NCBI GenBank assembly: GCA_034440575.1
Contig: JAOTOL010001236.1
Coordinates: forward strand, 1-64,000
Reading direction: 5' to 3'
Origin: Imbricaverruca yamaguchii
Lineage: Eukaryota > Arthropoda > Thecostraca > Neoverrucidae
DNA: 64,000 bases
In this document: positions 35,091 through 48,725 of the stretch, piece after piece
Position numbering within the stretch: the stretch's first letter is position 1
Layout of the letters: each line of letters starts with the position of its first letter
Notes under the pieces: generated by a model
Told to the model about the DNA's origin: nothing
The model's input: the letters and a program-made list of their open reading frames with translations, nothing else
The model's database searches: none
Position numbers and translations under genes: made by a program

Positions 35091-36589
35091 ACTTGTTTTA
35101 TGTGCAAATGCTTGTTTTCCAGGTTGTGAGCAAAATAACCCGAGATGGGGGCTATGAGTTAGGTAACATAGCATAGAAAGAAATGTTTAAAATACAAAAC
35201 GTGCAGCATATCGTCGCCTAACATAGACTAACTTCACCTTGGATTTTGTATGAATCAGACAAAGTTAAAGGAACATATTTTCTGGAAACGCTTGAAGTAA
35301 TAAAGCATAGTCCTTCCTAACCAATCTAACATCAGCTGCTTTTGAAGAAAAACAATTGAGAAATTTAAAAAGTACAACAATTTTCCAACTTAAAATATAT
35401 AAAGTAACTTAAACTAACCAAATCTAATCGATTTGTTTCCTATATGGAGGCAAATGTATGTAAAAGCTTGTTACTATCACCTTAAAGCAAAACGATACCC
35501 TCTTTTCTTCTTGAAAGGACTGCTTATTGAGATATAGGTACCACTTGTAGTGCTTATGTCAAAAGTCTTTATAATCAAAAGATATGAACTTCAAATTATT
35601 TCATTTTACATGAAGATATTTTACATGAAGATATTTTACATGAAGATATTTTACATGACAATATTTTACATGAAGACATTTTACATGAAGATATTTTACA
35701 TGAAGATATTTTACATGAAGATATTTTAAATGAATACAGTTTACATGAAGACGCTGGACACATATTTTTAAACAAAAAGTACCCAAGCGGCTTCTTCTAT
35801 TCATTTACACAAATTGGATGCATTGCACGGACTCATAAAGTTGGTTTTGATTCGTTTGGTATGGACAAATCAAAAATAATTGTCAAACATTTCCAAACTC
35901 CTTGGATTTGGAAAGCTTAGTAAGTGCCTAACTAGGTACTAAGCATGAGCTCAGAGCAACACTGTTCGATAAAACGCAACTTGGTTTTGTATAATTTGAG
36001 ATCGAGGAATAAGTTTACTCCAAATCAGGCTGTATTGTTTTTGTTGGCTGGACTGACGTGTCCGTCCTGGAAACACTAGTGAATGCATGGAATTTACAAA
36101 GCTGACTAAGCATCAAATCAAAGCATAGCAAGAGCACTCTGGTTGCTAAAACACTACCCCGTTGGGTTTTCGGTTCAGGCATTTCCCACTTCTCGTACCT
36201 ACCTAAGTGGGTGGGTAGGTATCTTGCTCCTACTCTGCAATTCCGCACATTCCCATATTTTCACGATTCAATGGGAACATTCTTGTGCAAAACATGGCCC
36301 CGTAAGAGTAGAATGGACTCCGCTGGACTCCATACCCTGCGCTTGCTATGAAACGAATGCACCATATATGGCAATACGTGCCAGAGGCATGCTTTCCCGA
36401 CCGGTGATACAGATGTTTCGAAGCTAAGATGTAAATGTGAACACATATTTTCACTATAACCACGAGTCACCAATGCATATTTGTTTCCAGTTTTTCAATT
36501 TTACCATTTTCATTGGATGAAAGCATCATTTGTACGAAAATAACATACAAAAATACTTCCCAGCTCTACTCTGGTGAGACACTGCTTTA
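35091..36589. other. No gene; 15-bp repeat inside
   Basis: AT-rich. Holds the 15-bp array below. Otherwise no features. Confidence 0.4.
35608..35750. repeat. 15-bp array atgaagatattttac
   Basis: About nine or ten copies with a few substitutions. The minus strand reads HVKYL cycles. Confidence 0.93.
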
Positions 36590-36595
36590 GTGCCT

Positions 36596-36726
36596 TATAT
36601 GGGCCGACCTTGCGTGGGCCGACCTTGCGTGGGCCGACGTTACATGGGCCGACCTTACATGGGCCGACCTTACATGGGCCGACCTTACATGGGCCGACCT
36701 TACATGGGCCGACTTTACATGGACCG
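36596..36726. repeat. 15-bp array atgggccgaccttac
   Basis: About nine copies; early units have gcgtgggccgac variants. The unit keeps frame, so open frames across it carry no weight. Confidence 0.93.
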
Positions 36727-37708
36727 ATTGCCACTGCTGGCACATGTTAATTGCTGCCGGCAGCTAATGTAGGAACCGATGCGGCGCCGCCCTCCGGCCA
36801 CCAAAGGCATGCCATGAAGACTCCGCTGGGAACTGCAGCTGAAATTGCAGTCCAGATTCTTATCTGGCAAGGTTAGGTGGTGTGTATTGTACGGTCCACC
36901 CTTGTGACGGTCGTGACACGTGCGATGTCCTGCACCGTAGCTCGTTCCCTTCAAGTCGCCTGCTACCAGCAGCCTTCCGGCTCATTAAGCTTGATGGCGG
37001 AATCGTATGTCGCTCGAAACACGGAGGTGCCCCATGCAAAATAGATGCAGGTGCTTGACCGGCGAACATTGTGCCCTACTCCACTGCCCAGAGGGGCAGC
37101 TAGCTGCTGGTTGGACGTTAGATGCATGCTCCGACAACGCTTCGGAGTTGTTAGCTACGCAATCGGTCCTGTAGTTTCCGCCAGTCGTCCAGTGGAAGGG
37201 TTTTCAGAAGAGGTGAACGTGCAGACGCCTACATCATGGCGTCAACTCCTATGAAAGCACCATGCCCGGGTAGCCTGCATGGAAGGTTATCCACTTCGCA
37301 CATGTTATAGCCAGGGATGCGGAGCCGGAGCCGGAGCCGGAGCCGCCGGAGCCGGAACATTTTGCCCGGAGCCGGAGCCAGAGCCGTCGGTACATTTTAT
37401 TCGGAGCCGGGGTCGGAGCCGGAGCCGTGAATGGCAGGGCGCCTCCGACTCCGGAAGAGGCGTAAATTAAACAAAATTAGCAAACGTGAAATGAACACAT
37501 GATGTCTAATATGGTATGGTATGGTATGAAAACGCATTTTTTAAAGCCAAAATCTGTAAATACGAGCATCATGTAAAAATATCATCGAACAATGGTGGAA
37601 TAACCAATAACCATATTCTAGCCTCAGTAGTAAATACAATAGTTCCATGTTTAGTTAAGTTCATTGTTTCCATCATCAACGGCTTGTCGTACCTTATTAC
37701 AGATGACG
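36727..37708. other. No gene; GGAGCC-rich repeat
   Basis: 37,305-37,440 is an imperfect (GGAGCC)n tract that starts tatagccagggatgcgg. The rest shows no feature. Confidence 0.5.
37305..37440. repeat. (GGAGCC)n-rich repeat, left
   Basis: Imperfect hexanucleotide repeat with internal acatttt interruptions. The outer edge tatagccagggatgcgg matches, in inverted orientation, the outer edge of the similar repeat at 39,945-40,105. Confidence 0.85.
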
Positions 37709-39568
37709 TCAAACATTACAATTTACAACCATGGTGTTCCAGGGATTTCCCTCTCTCAGGCTCCTAGTCTTGTCCAGGATGATGAACCGGCCAACTGCTG
37801 CCAGCGTCTCCAGCTTCTTCAGACGGAAGTCAACCGTGCCACAGAGGTGCCCCATGCCCATGTTGTGGACAGGTGTGTCGTCGATGTTGCTAGCTTGCTC
37901 CTGCACGGGGTACTGGGTTGGGTAGGCCTCTTCGTCCAGGCCGTAGTCGCGCCTCTAACGTGAGAGTAAGGTGCTGAAGTTGGTGAGCCTGACCACCTCC
38001 TCCGTGTGCTCAGCCGCCACCTGGCTGACAGAGCTGAAGACGGACGGTCCGTAGGCCTCCTTAGGCGAACAGCTCATCGGAGACGCCCTGGAACGCAGGC
38101 TGGGTGAACTCGAAGAAGTCGCTGGTGGTGGTCTGGGCCAGGCTTTCATGGCGACTCTGGTAGAACATCTTCAGTTCGGAGTGTGTGGCCCCTTGGTGAT
38201 GGTCTTGGCGTAGAACGGCTCGATTAGGTGGATGCCAAACCTGCTGAAGGCCACGAGAACTACCTTCGGGTATGGCAGACTGAGCAGCTCCCTGACGAGG
38301 CAGGGGAAGCTGTTGCAAATCTGGGGAGTCTTGATTAGGATGTCAGTGAGGTGCTCGCAGGAAGAGCAAGACAGAGGCCGCACGACTCAGGCAGCCGAAT
38401 CGCTGGTCCTTGTGCAAGACCGCTGGAAAGTGATGCTTCTTCAGGTAGTCGTTGAAAAGCCTGTAGTAGTTCCATATCTTGTGCGAGTATTCGGGGCCAC
38501 ACGCCCAGCTCTTGGCCTGCTACACTCGAGTTCTTACTGTCTACTTCCATGCCGACCATGAAACCTGCCAATACGTTCTCCATCTTCATCGCCGTCTCCA
38601 CCATCCTGGCCATCTTGTTCAGTGCTGTGCTAAATCCCAGAGTGGTGTGAGTCCCGCAGAACAGCTGCCCCGCCAGGCCGTCCAGTCCGTACGTCACCTG
38701 CAACACCATGTTGAACCCCTTGTTGTGCTGCGTGGAGTCGGTGATATGGGTGTCGACGTGCGTGTATATTTCCTCCACCGGTTTCCCCTTCACGGCAGCC
38801 AGAATATCGAACCTGAGATCCACCTGCAGGGCAATATCCGCGGTGGTCTCCCCAATGATGTTCATCAGTGGCAGGGGGAAGGGGAGCTCTTGACCAACAT
38901 GAATCCCCTGGACAGAAAACCGGCCCACCCTTTTCTTGGTGGTGGAGTCTATGGTATGTGTAGTCATTCTTCCTTCGTCTGACTTTTTACTGACCTCATC
39001 TGCAGTCAGAGACAGCGATTCAGTCTCGAGCAAACTGAGCGCCTCCCTGATGTTTGGCTTGGCAGGTAGCGTGTCCTTGTCAAATCGGTCTTCCTCACTA
39101 CCACCCAGCTTCCACTTCCTATCAAACTTTCCGTTGCCGACCTCGCCCACAGCCTTGGAAGCTTCGTCGATCGACAGACCGTAGCCTGACATGTTAGCGA
39201 CTGTGTGGTAGAATTTCTCCTTCACCACTCGCTCCGACGCTCTGATGTGCCGGTATTCAGGGGGAATCGGGTCCTGGACCAGCTGCACCTCATCACTCTC
39301 CATGAACAGCCTCCTCCTCTTCATCTGCCCCAGCTCCACAGGATCACTGTAGTCGCCCTCTTTCGCTGGAGACGACTCTGTGCTGCTGCTCGTCGACAGG
39401 ATTTCTCCCCGCTCCACTAGTCGCACTGCGATAGCGTCCAGCGACTTGAATCGGAACTGCTCGTCCCTCTGCTTCCTGCTCGTACCTGGCCACGCCCTTG
39501 AATGTGAACACGTCCTGCACGGTGCCCTCGGCCGAAGTTGGATTACTGTCCGCATCTCGGGTCGGCAT
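37709..39568 (-). pseudogene. Conserved unknown protein family, block A
   Basis: Starts at ATG 39,568 (MPTRDADSNPTSAEG, QDVFTFKGVARYEQE) and soon changes frame to DEQFRFKSLDAIAVRL. A long open frame to about 38,510 carries PLPLMNIIGETTADIALQVD, VDTHITDSTQHNKGF, GQLFCGTHTTLGFSTALNKM and EVDSKNSSVAGQELG. Further conserved pieces follow in shifted frames: KIWNYYRLFNDYLKKHHFP and DQRFGCLSRAAS (38,500-38,380), CLVRELLSLPYPKVVLVAF and THSELKMFYQSRHES (38,310-38,150), FFEFTQPAFQGVSDELF, then DDTPVHNMGMGHLCGTVDFR (37,880-37,820). From memory this order matches predicted proteins of unknown function in many aquatic invertebrates. The THITDST segment has spaced Asp and His residues that could be catalytic, but this is unproven. 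At least four frame changes make this a pseudogene or an error-rich consensus. Confidence 0.6.
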
Positions 39569-39944
39569 GGGAGATGCGTCACCCGCTTTCAGCTCGTCTC
39601 ACGAACCTATAAGTTATCAGCTATCGCCATGCATCCCATCAGTATCTGTGTAGCAGCTCGACCGCTAGCACCGGAGCGCCGCGCCGTGTGGCCGTAGCGG
39701 CGATTTTGAGCCGGCGGCCGGCCCGCCGGCCGCCCCTATTGACGCCGCGCCGCCGGTATGAGCCGCACGGCGCTACACCGAAAGGTGATTTGGGCGGAGG
39801 CGGGTGTTTATTTAAAGATAGATACAGGGTTTATATGGGAAAGTTGCTTTTAATTGTCTAAAGTTCGCGCCCCTGAGTGGTCGTGGCTAACTTTTTTACA
39901 TCTTCCTTAGCTCTTACTTAATGGATCGATCACGTTTGGGATGT

Positions 39945-39953
39945 ACGTGTACC

Positions 39954-39989
<36 letters not shown>

Positions 39990-40105
39990 CCGGGACATTT
40001 TACTCGGAGCCGGAATCGGAGTCGGAGCCGGGACAATTCCCCGGAGCCGGAGTCGGAACCAGAGCCGTCCGAAATTCTCCCGCCTCCGCATCCCTGACTA
40101 TAGAT
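39945..40105. repeat. (GGAGCC)n-rich repeat, right
   Basis: Same composition as the left copy at 37,305. It ends ccgcatccctgactata, the inverse of the left copy's outer edge. The two repeats bracket block A. Confidence 0.85.
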
Positions 40106-40191
40106 ATTGTCATGTGCGAAACTCACAGGTGCCCCGTCAATACAAATGTACATGCCTGACGGGACACCGTCTACAAATGTACCTCGGGTAT

Positions 40192-42475
40192 TCCACTTGG
40201 TAGACGGTCGCATGATGTACTCCACTCGGCAGACGGTCACATAGTGTACTCCACTCTAAATACAGTCACATGGTGTACTCCACTCTGTATACAGTCACAT
40301 GGTGTACTCCACTCTGTATACAGTCACATGGTGTACTCCACTCGGTAGACGGTCACATGGTGTACTCCACTCTGTATACAGTCACATGGAGTACTCCACT
40401 CGATATACAGTCACATGATGTACTCCACTCGGTAAACAGTCACATGGTGTACTCTACTCGGTAGGCAGTCACATGGTGTACTCCACTCTGTATACAGTCA
40501 CATGGTGTACTCCACTCTGTATACAGTCACATAGTGTACTCCACTCTGTATACAGTCACATGGTGTACTCCACTCTGTATACAGTCACATGGTGTACTCC
40601 ACTCGGTAGACGGTCACATGGTGTACTCCACTCTGTATACAGTCGCATGGTATACTCCACTCGATATACAGTCACATGATGTACTCCACTCGGTAGACGG
40701 TCACATGGTGTACTCCACTCTGTATACAGTCACATGGTGTACTCCACTCGATATACAGTCACATGATGTACTCCACTCGGTATACAGTCACATGGTGTAC
40801 TCCACTCGGTAGGCAGTCACATGGTGTACTCCACTCGGTAGGCAGTCACGTGGTGTACTCCACTCGGTAGACGGTCACATGGTGTACTCCACTCGATATA
40901 CAGTCACATGATGTACTCCACTCGGTAGACGGTCACATGGTGTACTCCACTCGCTAGACGGTCACATGGTGTACTCCACTATGTATACAGTCACATGGTG
41001 TACTCCACTCGGTAGACGGTCACATGGTGTACTCCACTCTGTATACAGTCACATGGTGTACTCCACTCGATATACAGTCACATGATGCACTCCACTCGGT
41101 AGACGGTCACATGATGTACTCCACTCTGTATACAGTCACATGGTGTACTCCACTCGATATACAGTCACATGGTGTACTCCACTCGGTAGACGGTCACATG
41201 GTGTACTCCACTCTGTATACAGTCACATGGTGTACTCCACTCGATATACAGTCACATGGTGTACTCCACTCGGTAGACGGTCACATGGTGTACTCCACTC
41301 TGTATACAGTCACATGGTGTACTCCACTCGATATACAGTCACATGATGTACTCCACTCGATATACAGTCACATGATGTACTCCACTCGATATACAGTCAC
41401 ATGATGTACTCCACTCGGTAGACGGTCACATGATGTACTCCACTCGGTAGGCAATCACGTGGTGTACTCCACTCGGTAGGCAGTCACATGGTGTACTCCA
41501 CTCGGTATACAGTCATGTGGTGTACTCCACTCGGTATACAGTCACATGATGTACTCCACTCGGTATACAGTCACATGATGTACTCCACTCGGTAGACGGT
41601 CACATGATGTACTCCACTCGGTAGGCAGTCACATGGTGTACTCCACTCGGCATACAGTCACATGGTGTACTCCACTCGGTATACAGTCACATGATGTACT
41701 CCACTCGGCATACAGTCACATGGTGTACTCCACTCGGTAGACAGTCACATGGTGTACTCCACTCGGTAGGCAGTCACATGGTGTACTCCACTCGGCATAC
41801 AGTCACATGGTGCACTCCACTCGGCATACAGTCACATGGTGTACTCCACTCGGTATACAGTCACATGGTGCTCTGGATCAGTCACATGATGTACTCCACT
41901 TGGTGGACAGTCACATGATGTACTCCACTCGGTATACAGTCGCATGGTGTACTCCACTCGGCATACAGTCACATGGTGCACTCCACTCGGTATACAGTCA
42001 CATGATGTACTCCACTCGGCATACAGTCACATGGTGTACTCCACTCGGTATACAGTCGCATGGTGTACTCCACTCGGCATACAGTCACATGGTGCACTCC
42101 ACTCGGTATACAGTCACATGATGTACTCCACTTGGTGGACAGTCACATGGTGTACTCCACTTGGAAGACAGTCTCATGATGTACTCCACTCTGTATACAG
42201 TCACATGGTGCACTCCACTCGGTAAACGGTCACATGATGTACTCCACTCGGTAGGCAGTCACATGGTGTACTCCACTTGGAAGACAGTCTCATGATGTAC
42301 TCCACTCGCTAGACAGTCACATGGTTTACTCCACTCGGTAGACAGTCACATGATGTACTCCACTCGGTAGGCAGTCACATGGTGTACTTCACTTGGAAGA
42401 CAGTCTCATGATGTACTCCACTCGCTAGACAGTCACATGGTTTACTCCACTCCGTAACCACATGGTGCACTCCAT
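40192..42475. repeat. 29-bp minisatellite, ~78 copies
   Basis: The unit is gtactccactcggtatacag followed by tcacatggt. Variants differ mainly at the tetramer after cactc (ggta/tgta/gata), at taga/tata/aggc, and at tggt/tgat, giving a mosaic of subtypes. The last units degrade around 42,440-42,470. No coding credited. Confidence 0.97.
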
Positions 42476-42891
42476 TCAACAGACTGTCCCAAAACTGGGT
42501 GAATTCCTGTGAGCGAAACTGGGCGAACACACACTTTCAAGAAATTTCAGATGGACGTGCTCTTCGAAAAAGGCTGCTGCATCTTTTACTAGCTGCACGT
42601 GTGGTATGCAGTACTGACTTCCTTTAATCGTGCCTGGGCGCCAAGCCCTAACAACTGGCTACTCGCTCCGCAAACTTGGTATCTACAACATTCGGTTCTC
42701 ATTACGCAGAAGTGCCGGACTAAAAGCGCATGTACCCGACTAACAATGACACGGCACTCGCCGTTTGGCCACCGACACCAACCGTGACTGGATGCCCGCC
42801 GCGCGAGCGCTGTCACGATATTGCAGGACCGGTCCTGATCTGAATTGGCCTAACTTGACCTGACCTGATCTGGTGTGATCCGACCCAGCCT
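42476..42891. other. No gene recognised
   Basis: Unique-looking sequence. TGACCTGACCTGATCTGG-like words at about 42,855-42,875. The last 13 bases are the left target duplication of the next element. Confidence 0.45.
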
Positions 42892-43057
42892 GGTAGCGTG
42901 GCTATTGGTTTTTACGACGCGTCGACCATTGAGTCATGTAGTGTCGCCAATCTCTCACGCCCATTGGTTGCGGGCGAAGAGTAGTGACAGGTGAGGCTCG
43001 AACCCACAATCTTTCGATTGTGAGACGGGCAACTTACCCCTGAACTACTCGTCCCCT
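42892..43057 (-). mobile_element. tRNA-derived SINE with 13-bp target duplication
   Basis: The minus strand begins GGGGACGAGTAGTTCAGGGG (A-box region) and has the B box GGGTTCGAGCC. The 13-bp TCCGACCCAGCCT occurs at both 42,879-42,891 and 43,058-43,070, immediately flanking the body: a target-site duplication. The acceptor stem does not pair, so this is not a working tRNA gene. The sequence differs from the SINE family at 13.7 kb. Confidence 0.78.
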
Positions 43058-43266
43058 TCCGACCCAGCCTAGCCTGTCCTATCCTCACATAGCCCAACAG
43101 ATGTTCAACCGGCTTAGAACGTTCAGCGCGCGCACTTCAACTCGGAGGTGCTCTCAGCAAAATCGAAGCACGCGCCGGACGGTCGGTGGTGTATTTACAT
43201 CTCCAACGCCATTATGAATACTTCATCATGAAGTAAGTAATAAAATACTTCATAAGGAAGTGGAAT

Positions 43267-45055
43267 TTGACAAACATCAAAATAATCAAAAAGAGACATC
43301 GAAAGTGCTTGACCAGTTACTCAGGCAAGCCCCTTCAAAGCATGATATCCCTGAAAAAAATGAACGCAGATGCAGACATCACTCTTGAAAAAGATGCAGA
43401 TATAGCCGAAGAATTTAATAAATACTTCACAGAAATTCCACGAAAATTGAGAGAACAAATTCCTGAAAGCAACATGAATCCTTTCGAATATATGCACACC
43501 TACCCAGGTATATCAATGGTGCTATTACCAGTAACAGAAACCAACTTAGATACAATTGCTTCTTTTAAAAAGATTGGGTCTAGAATTGATGGAATGAATT
43601 CTAGGATATTTAAACAGTCATATAGGTCAATATTACCACCCTTAACCCATATCATTAACTTATGTCTGAGTAGTGGGATCTTCCCCAAGCCATTCAAAAT
43701 TCCTGTTGTAAGCCCATCTACAAAAAGGTGACCGATCAACATTTAGTAACTACAGACCAATTAGTATTCTTCCATATATATAAAAAAAAATATTAGAAAA
43801 GATAACCTACAACCAAGTTTTGTAACATTTCACCCTACATAATCTACTCTCAGACAAACACTTTGGTTTCAGAAAAGAGAGGTCCAGATACATGCCTCTA
43901 CATTACAGAGCCTGATTACTAAAGGATTTGAAGATAATGAATATGTTGTAGGAATTTAACTTGACTTGAGAAAGGCGTTTGATGCCGTTGGCAAAGAAAT
44001 ATTGTGTGCAAAAATGAAAAACAAATGTGGTGTAAAGGGAAATGCAATCAAAATAATACAGTCATATTTATCAGGAAGAACACCAGCCACTACAATAAAT
44101 AAGAGTACCTCTACTTTCATCAAAAATTGAAATGGGTGTGCCACAAGGATCAATTTTAGGCCCCTTACTCTTTATAATATGTATAAATGATAATGTAAAC
44201 TTACATGTAGAATGTGAGACATTTCTATATGCCGATGACACTGCCCCTTTTTTTTAAAGCACTGACTGTACAGAGCTTCATCACAAGATTACAAATTCAT
44301 TGTCAAAAATTTTGCAATGGCTACATTCAAATATTTTGTCATTAAATGGATCCAAACTGTATACCAGATATATAACAATCGCGAAACAGATATTGATATC
44401 CAGATTGAATTTAATGGAATTTCTATTTTACATCAGAATCCGGTAAAATATCTTGGGGTATACATAGATGAAAATTTGACATTTGCATCCCATATCTGCA
44501 GTGTCTCAAACATGATAAGTCGCAACATAGGAACGATACCAAAAATTAAATATCTCCTAGGGAAAAATCATCTCCTAAAATTGTATCATGCATTAACTCT
44601 TCCATATAAAAATTATTGATGTTTTCTCTGGGGTGCAAACTATGCTAATCAGACACACAAATTATTGTTACTTCTGAAAACAATGATGCGTATTATTGAG
44701 GGTGTATTTCTCCCCAGAGTGCAAACCCTATCTTTCAGAAATACAAAATTGTAACAGTCTAAGATCTAGCAAAACTTCAAATGATGCTTATTATGCAAAA
44801 ATTCATTCATCATCAGCTACCTCATTCTTACAGACCCCTTTTCACAGAAGGGCTTGATTCCCCATATTCCACAAGATTGCAAAACCACTTCCAGCATAGG
44901 TATTCAAACACAAATTATCGTCCCTTCACTATAGTGTTTTGGACCCAATCTTTGGAACTCCATCATAGCAAAGCATTTTCTGCATTCAGAGGTTGAAATT
45001 CTAAGACTGTTCTAAAAAATCACATTAAGACATACCTCTTGAGCAGATATTAAAA
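43267..45055 (+). mobile_element. Non-LTR retrotransposon (LINE), broken, RT region
   Basis: The plus strand reads, across several frames: [78 protein letters not shown] and NPVKYLGVYIDENLTFAS. These are the fingers, palm (Y-A-D-D) and thumb motifs of Jockey/CR1/L2-type LINE reverse transcriptase, in order. It ends with an ORF2 C-terminus-like KTVLKNHIKTYLLSRY near 45,050. An endonuclease domain is absent at the 5' side, so the copy is 5'-truncated, and multiple stops and frame breaks make it dead. A (TG)n follows about 70 bp later. Confidence 0.88.
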
Positions 45056-45118
45056 TACTTAGCAGTTAATTGTTTATGTGTGTGTATGTTTGTACAGGGA
45101 TGCTGGCATGTGAGTGTA

Positions 45119-45256
<138 letters not shown>

Positions 45257-46409
45257 CTGTGGTGTTGTCATGTGATTATGCTGTATTGTAAATACGTTTT
45301 GCCTCCCAGGGCTTTATCAGACATTTTCCCACTTTGTCTGAGGTAAACTTCCATTACTAAACTAGGTACGTGAATAGTCTATAGGACCTCGGCGTTTGCG
45401 ATTTTGTGAACCCCGGTTATAATTTCACAGGCTGTGTGCCATCTCACACATATATGCATCCAAGTCTTCATACAAGCTCAGCCTGACACCATCTCAATCT
45501 ATTGTTAATAACGTTCACACACAATCTCCAACTTGCACACAGATCGGTCTTCAAACATACTAACTTCCATCTCAAAAGGTTACATCTCAACAGTTATACA
45601 GCGGCTTCAGACAGTCAGTCTCAGACATACCTTTAGGGATGAGTTCAGACGGCTGGCCCCCAGCCAGCCGCCCTGCAGCGTCCACTCACTAAGAGAGCGA
45701 GCGAGACAGAGAGCGAACCACCTCGCTCGGCGGCTATGTAGCCTCAGACACCTCTGAGCCTCAGCCCCGGTCGGCCGACTCTACTGCTGGCGACAGACAC
45801 AGTAACCCATAACATGCCTACATCAGCTGTACCACACTGCACACAGACAGCCGGTAGTTCGTGGCGCTACAGGCCCAACTGACATGTCAGGAGCTGTCAT
45901 AGATATACACATGAGCATTCATCTAGCCGTCATTCAACATTCCACATTATAATTCCATTCACAAATCACATACATGCATATATAGATAATACACACGTAA
46001 CATCATCCGTTCCTGTACTACATCTGGTAACACCTGACAACACAGACATTGACCACATGGTATGACGTCTGTCTATGCCTATGTCATTCCATTCGGCCAT
46101 ACTCACGCACATGTTCTATTAGACAACTACCATACTCATCTACTTACACAACCTGTCACATACTGTCATGTACACGTATACACACACACACACATTTGCT
46201 CAGAGGGTTCCCAGAATAAGCTGTCACATCACCATACACCCATGACGGCCACATCCAACCGTCAGACCCTGACACGTCATCAGGCATCAGAGACAGCGAC
46301 GTCCACGGCGCCGGGGTTGCAGATGCAACTTGACTGGAGGGGAGGGGTCACAATAGACACTGGCCTCGACAGCCCGGCTGGCGACGACTGCCGAGTTAGC
46401 AGAGATCTG

Positions 46410-46490
46410 CCGGCGCGTGTGATTTTTTTTCCAATGCGCGGAAGCTACATTTGATTGGTTGATGGGCCAGCGGCGTGACGTCATCAATCG
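46410..46490 (+). repeat. Dispersed repeat, left arm of inverted pair
   Basis: Aligns with the reverse complement of 47,485-47,575 with small gaps. It includes gcggcgtgacgtcat. It may be terminal sequence of an unrecognised DNA transposon or two independent insertions. Confidence 0.65.
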
Positions 46491-47484
46491 GAACGCAGCG
46501 ATATAGAGGTGCACATTTTTGGCAATCATCACGGTGCACATGTAGAGATGCAAATATGCAGTTCGCCCGCAATAACGGGCGTTATCCAGACACTAACGTC
46601 CTTGTATAGTACTCTCGGCATAACCGTCGCCCTACGACATGTTCGAGTCACACGACCTACGAGGGGGATCGGTGTAACCCCCTGACCCCTAATGGCGCTA
46701 GTGTTGCGAAGCACAATCAAGCGCGTCGAGCGTGACGAGAGGAAACCAAAGATTCCCGTTGTGATGGCAGCAGGTCAATAGGGGACCTCTCAGGTCAGGT
46801 CAATGACCTCCGGCCAGTAAAGAATTTCAGCTTTTCCGCCAGATAGCATGCAGCTTGCGCTCCAGAGTGCGACAAAAAGGTACCTAAAATGTTCCTCGGG
46901 AAATTCTGCATGGATTGGTGCCGGTTGCATGACCGTAGCTATCTTAGGTCACGATATATAAAGGTCATCTTACTCCATATCAGGTAAAAACAGGTCAAAG
47001 TCCACACCATACTACGGCCAGCCACCCCAGAGGTCAGGGGCGGATTTAGGGCTGCCATTTTAGATCGGTTTGGGTTGTAGGCATGTAACCATACAACCAT
47101 GCCTTTGGGTTGTAGGCATGGCTTGGTTTCGTTATGATACATAAGTGAAATATTCTGTAAAGATTAGTGTTCTTTTCAAAGTATGCAATACCCGAGGCTT
47201 GCTAACCAACGGCTTACAAGTGGTGGTGAAGCAGATATGAACAAAAAGCATACCTTTCTCGCATATAATGGAATATTTCAATCCAGGACTTCAGCCAAGT
47301 TTGATTTTAGCACCTCGGATTTTGAACAATTACACTGGTTTCGTCCAAGTCTCCTCTCACAATTCAGTCTCTTACAGCTTCAAAGGAACTCAGACCATGC
47401 GCATCCGTTGCTAAACGAGACGAATTCAAATTTCTGCCGACGAGACGAATGGAGCTAACAGATGATGCACTCTGGGTACTGGAG

Positions 47485-47575
47485 ATAATGACGTCACGCC
47501 GCAGGCCCATCAACCAATCAAAGGCGCTCTGTAGCTTACGCGTATTGGGAAAATATACCACGCTGCCGGCGCTGG
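47485..47575 (-). repeat. Dispersed repeat, right arm of inverted pair
   Basis: Partner of 46,410-46,490, inverted. Not perfect, so the duplication is not recent. Confidence 0.65.
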
Positions 47576-47668
47576 GACCGACTTCCGTCGCGGTACATGC
47601 CGTTACACGAACGAGGGGATTTATGTGTTCCAGGTGTCCCCCACAGGAAGCTTTTCTACAGTATGTGG

Positions 47669-48540
<872 letters not shown>

Positions 48541-48725
48541 TTGGAAACCGTAATCGGTGAAACCGTAATCGGTGAAACCGTAATCGGTGAAACCGTAATC
48601 GGTGAAACCGTAATCGGTGAAACCGTAATCGGTGAAACCGTAATCGGTGAAACCGTAATCGGTGAAACCGTAATCGGTGAAACCGTAATCGGTGAAACAG
48701 TAATCGGTGAAACCGTAACCGGTTT
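48541..48725. repeat. 15-bp array gaaaccgtaatcggt
   Basis: About twelve near-perfect copies. Flanking single phrases gaaaccgtaatcggt and gtaaccggtttc show that the unit is related to the neighbouring unique sequence. Confidence 0.95.

Noticed and set aside
33855..35174. Vitellogenin/large lipid transfer protein N-terminal domain
   Set aside because: The DWSTALITEPPL segment looked similar at first, but the surrounding motifs (SRWLT-like, HPESVLLGM, TEASAAVVGE) belong to a different, uncharacterised family.
40270..42225. Arrays of CTPLGIQSHGVLHSV-type frames
   Set aside because: 29-bp minisatellite; frames drift with the unit and have no unique ends.
42935..43057. Functional tRNA gene
   Set aside because: A and B boxes are present but the acceptor and anticodon stems do not pair, and a 13-bp target duplication marks it as a SINE.
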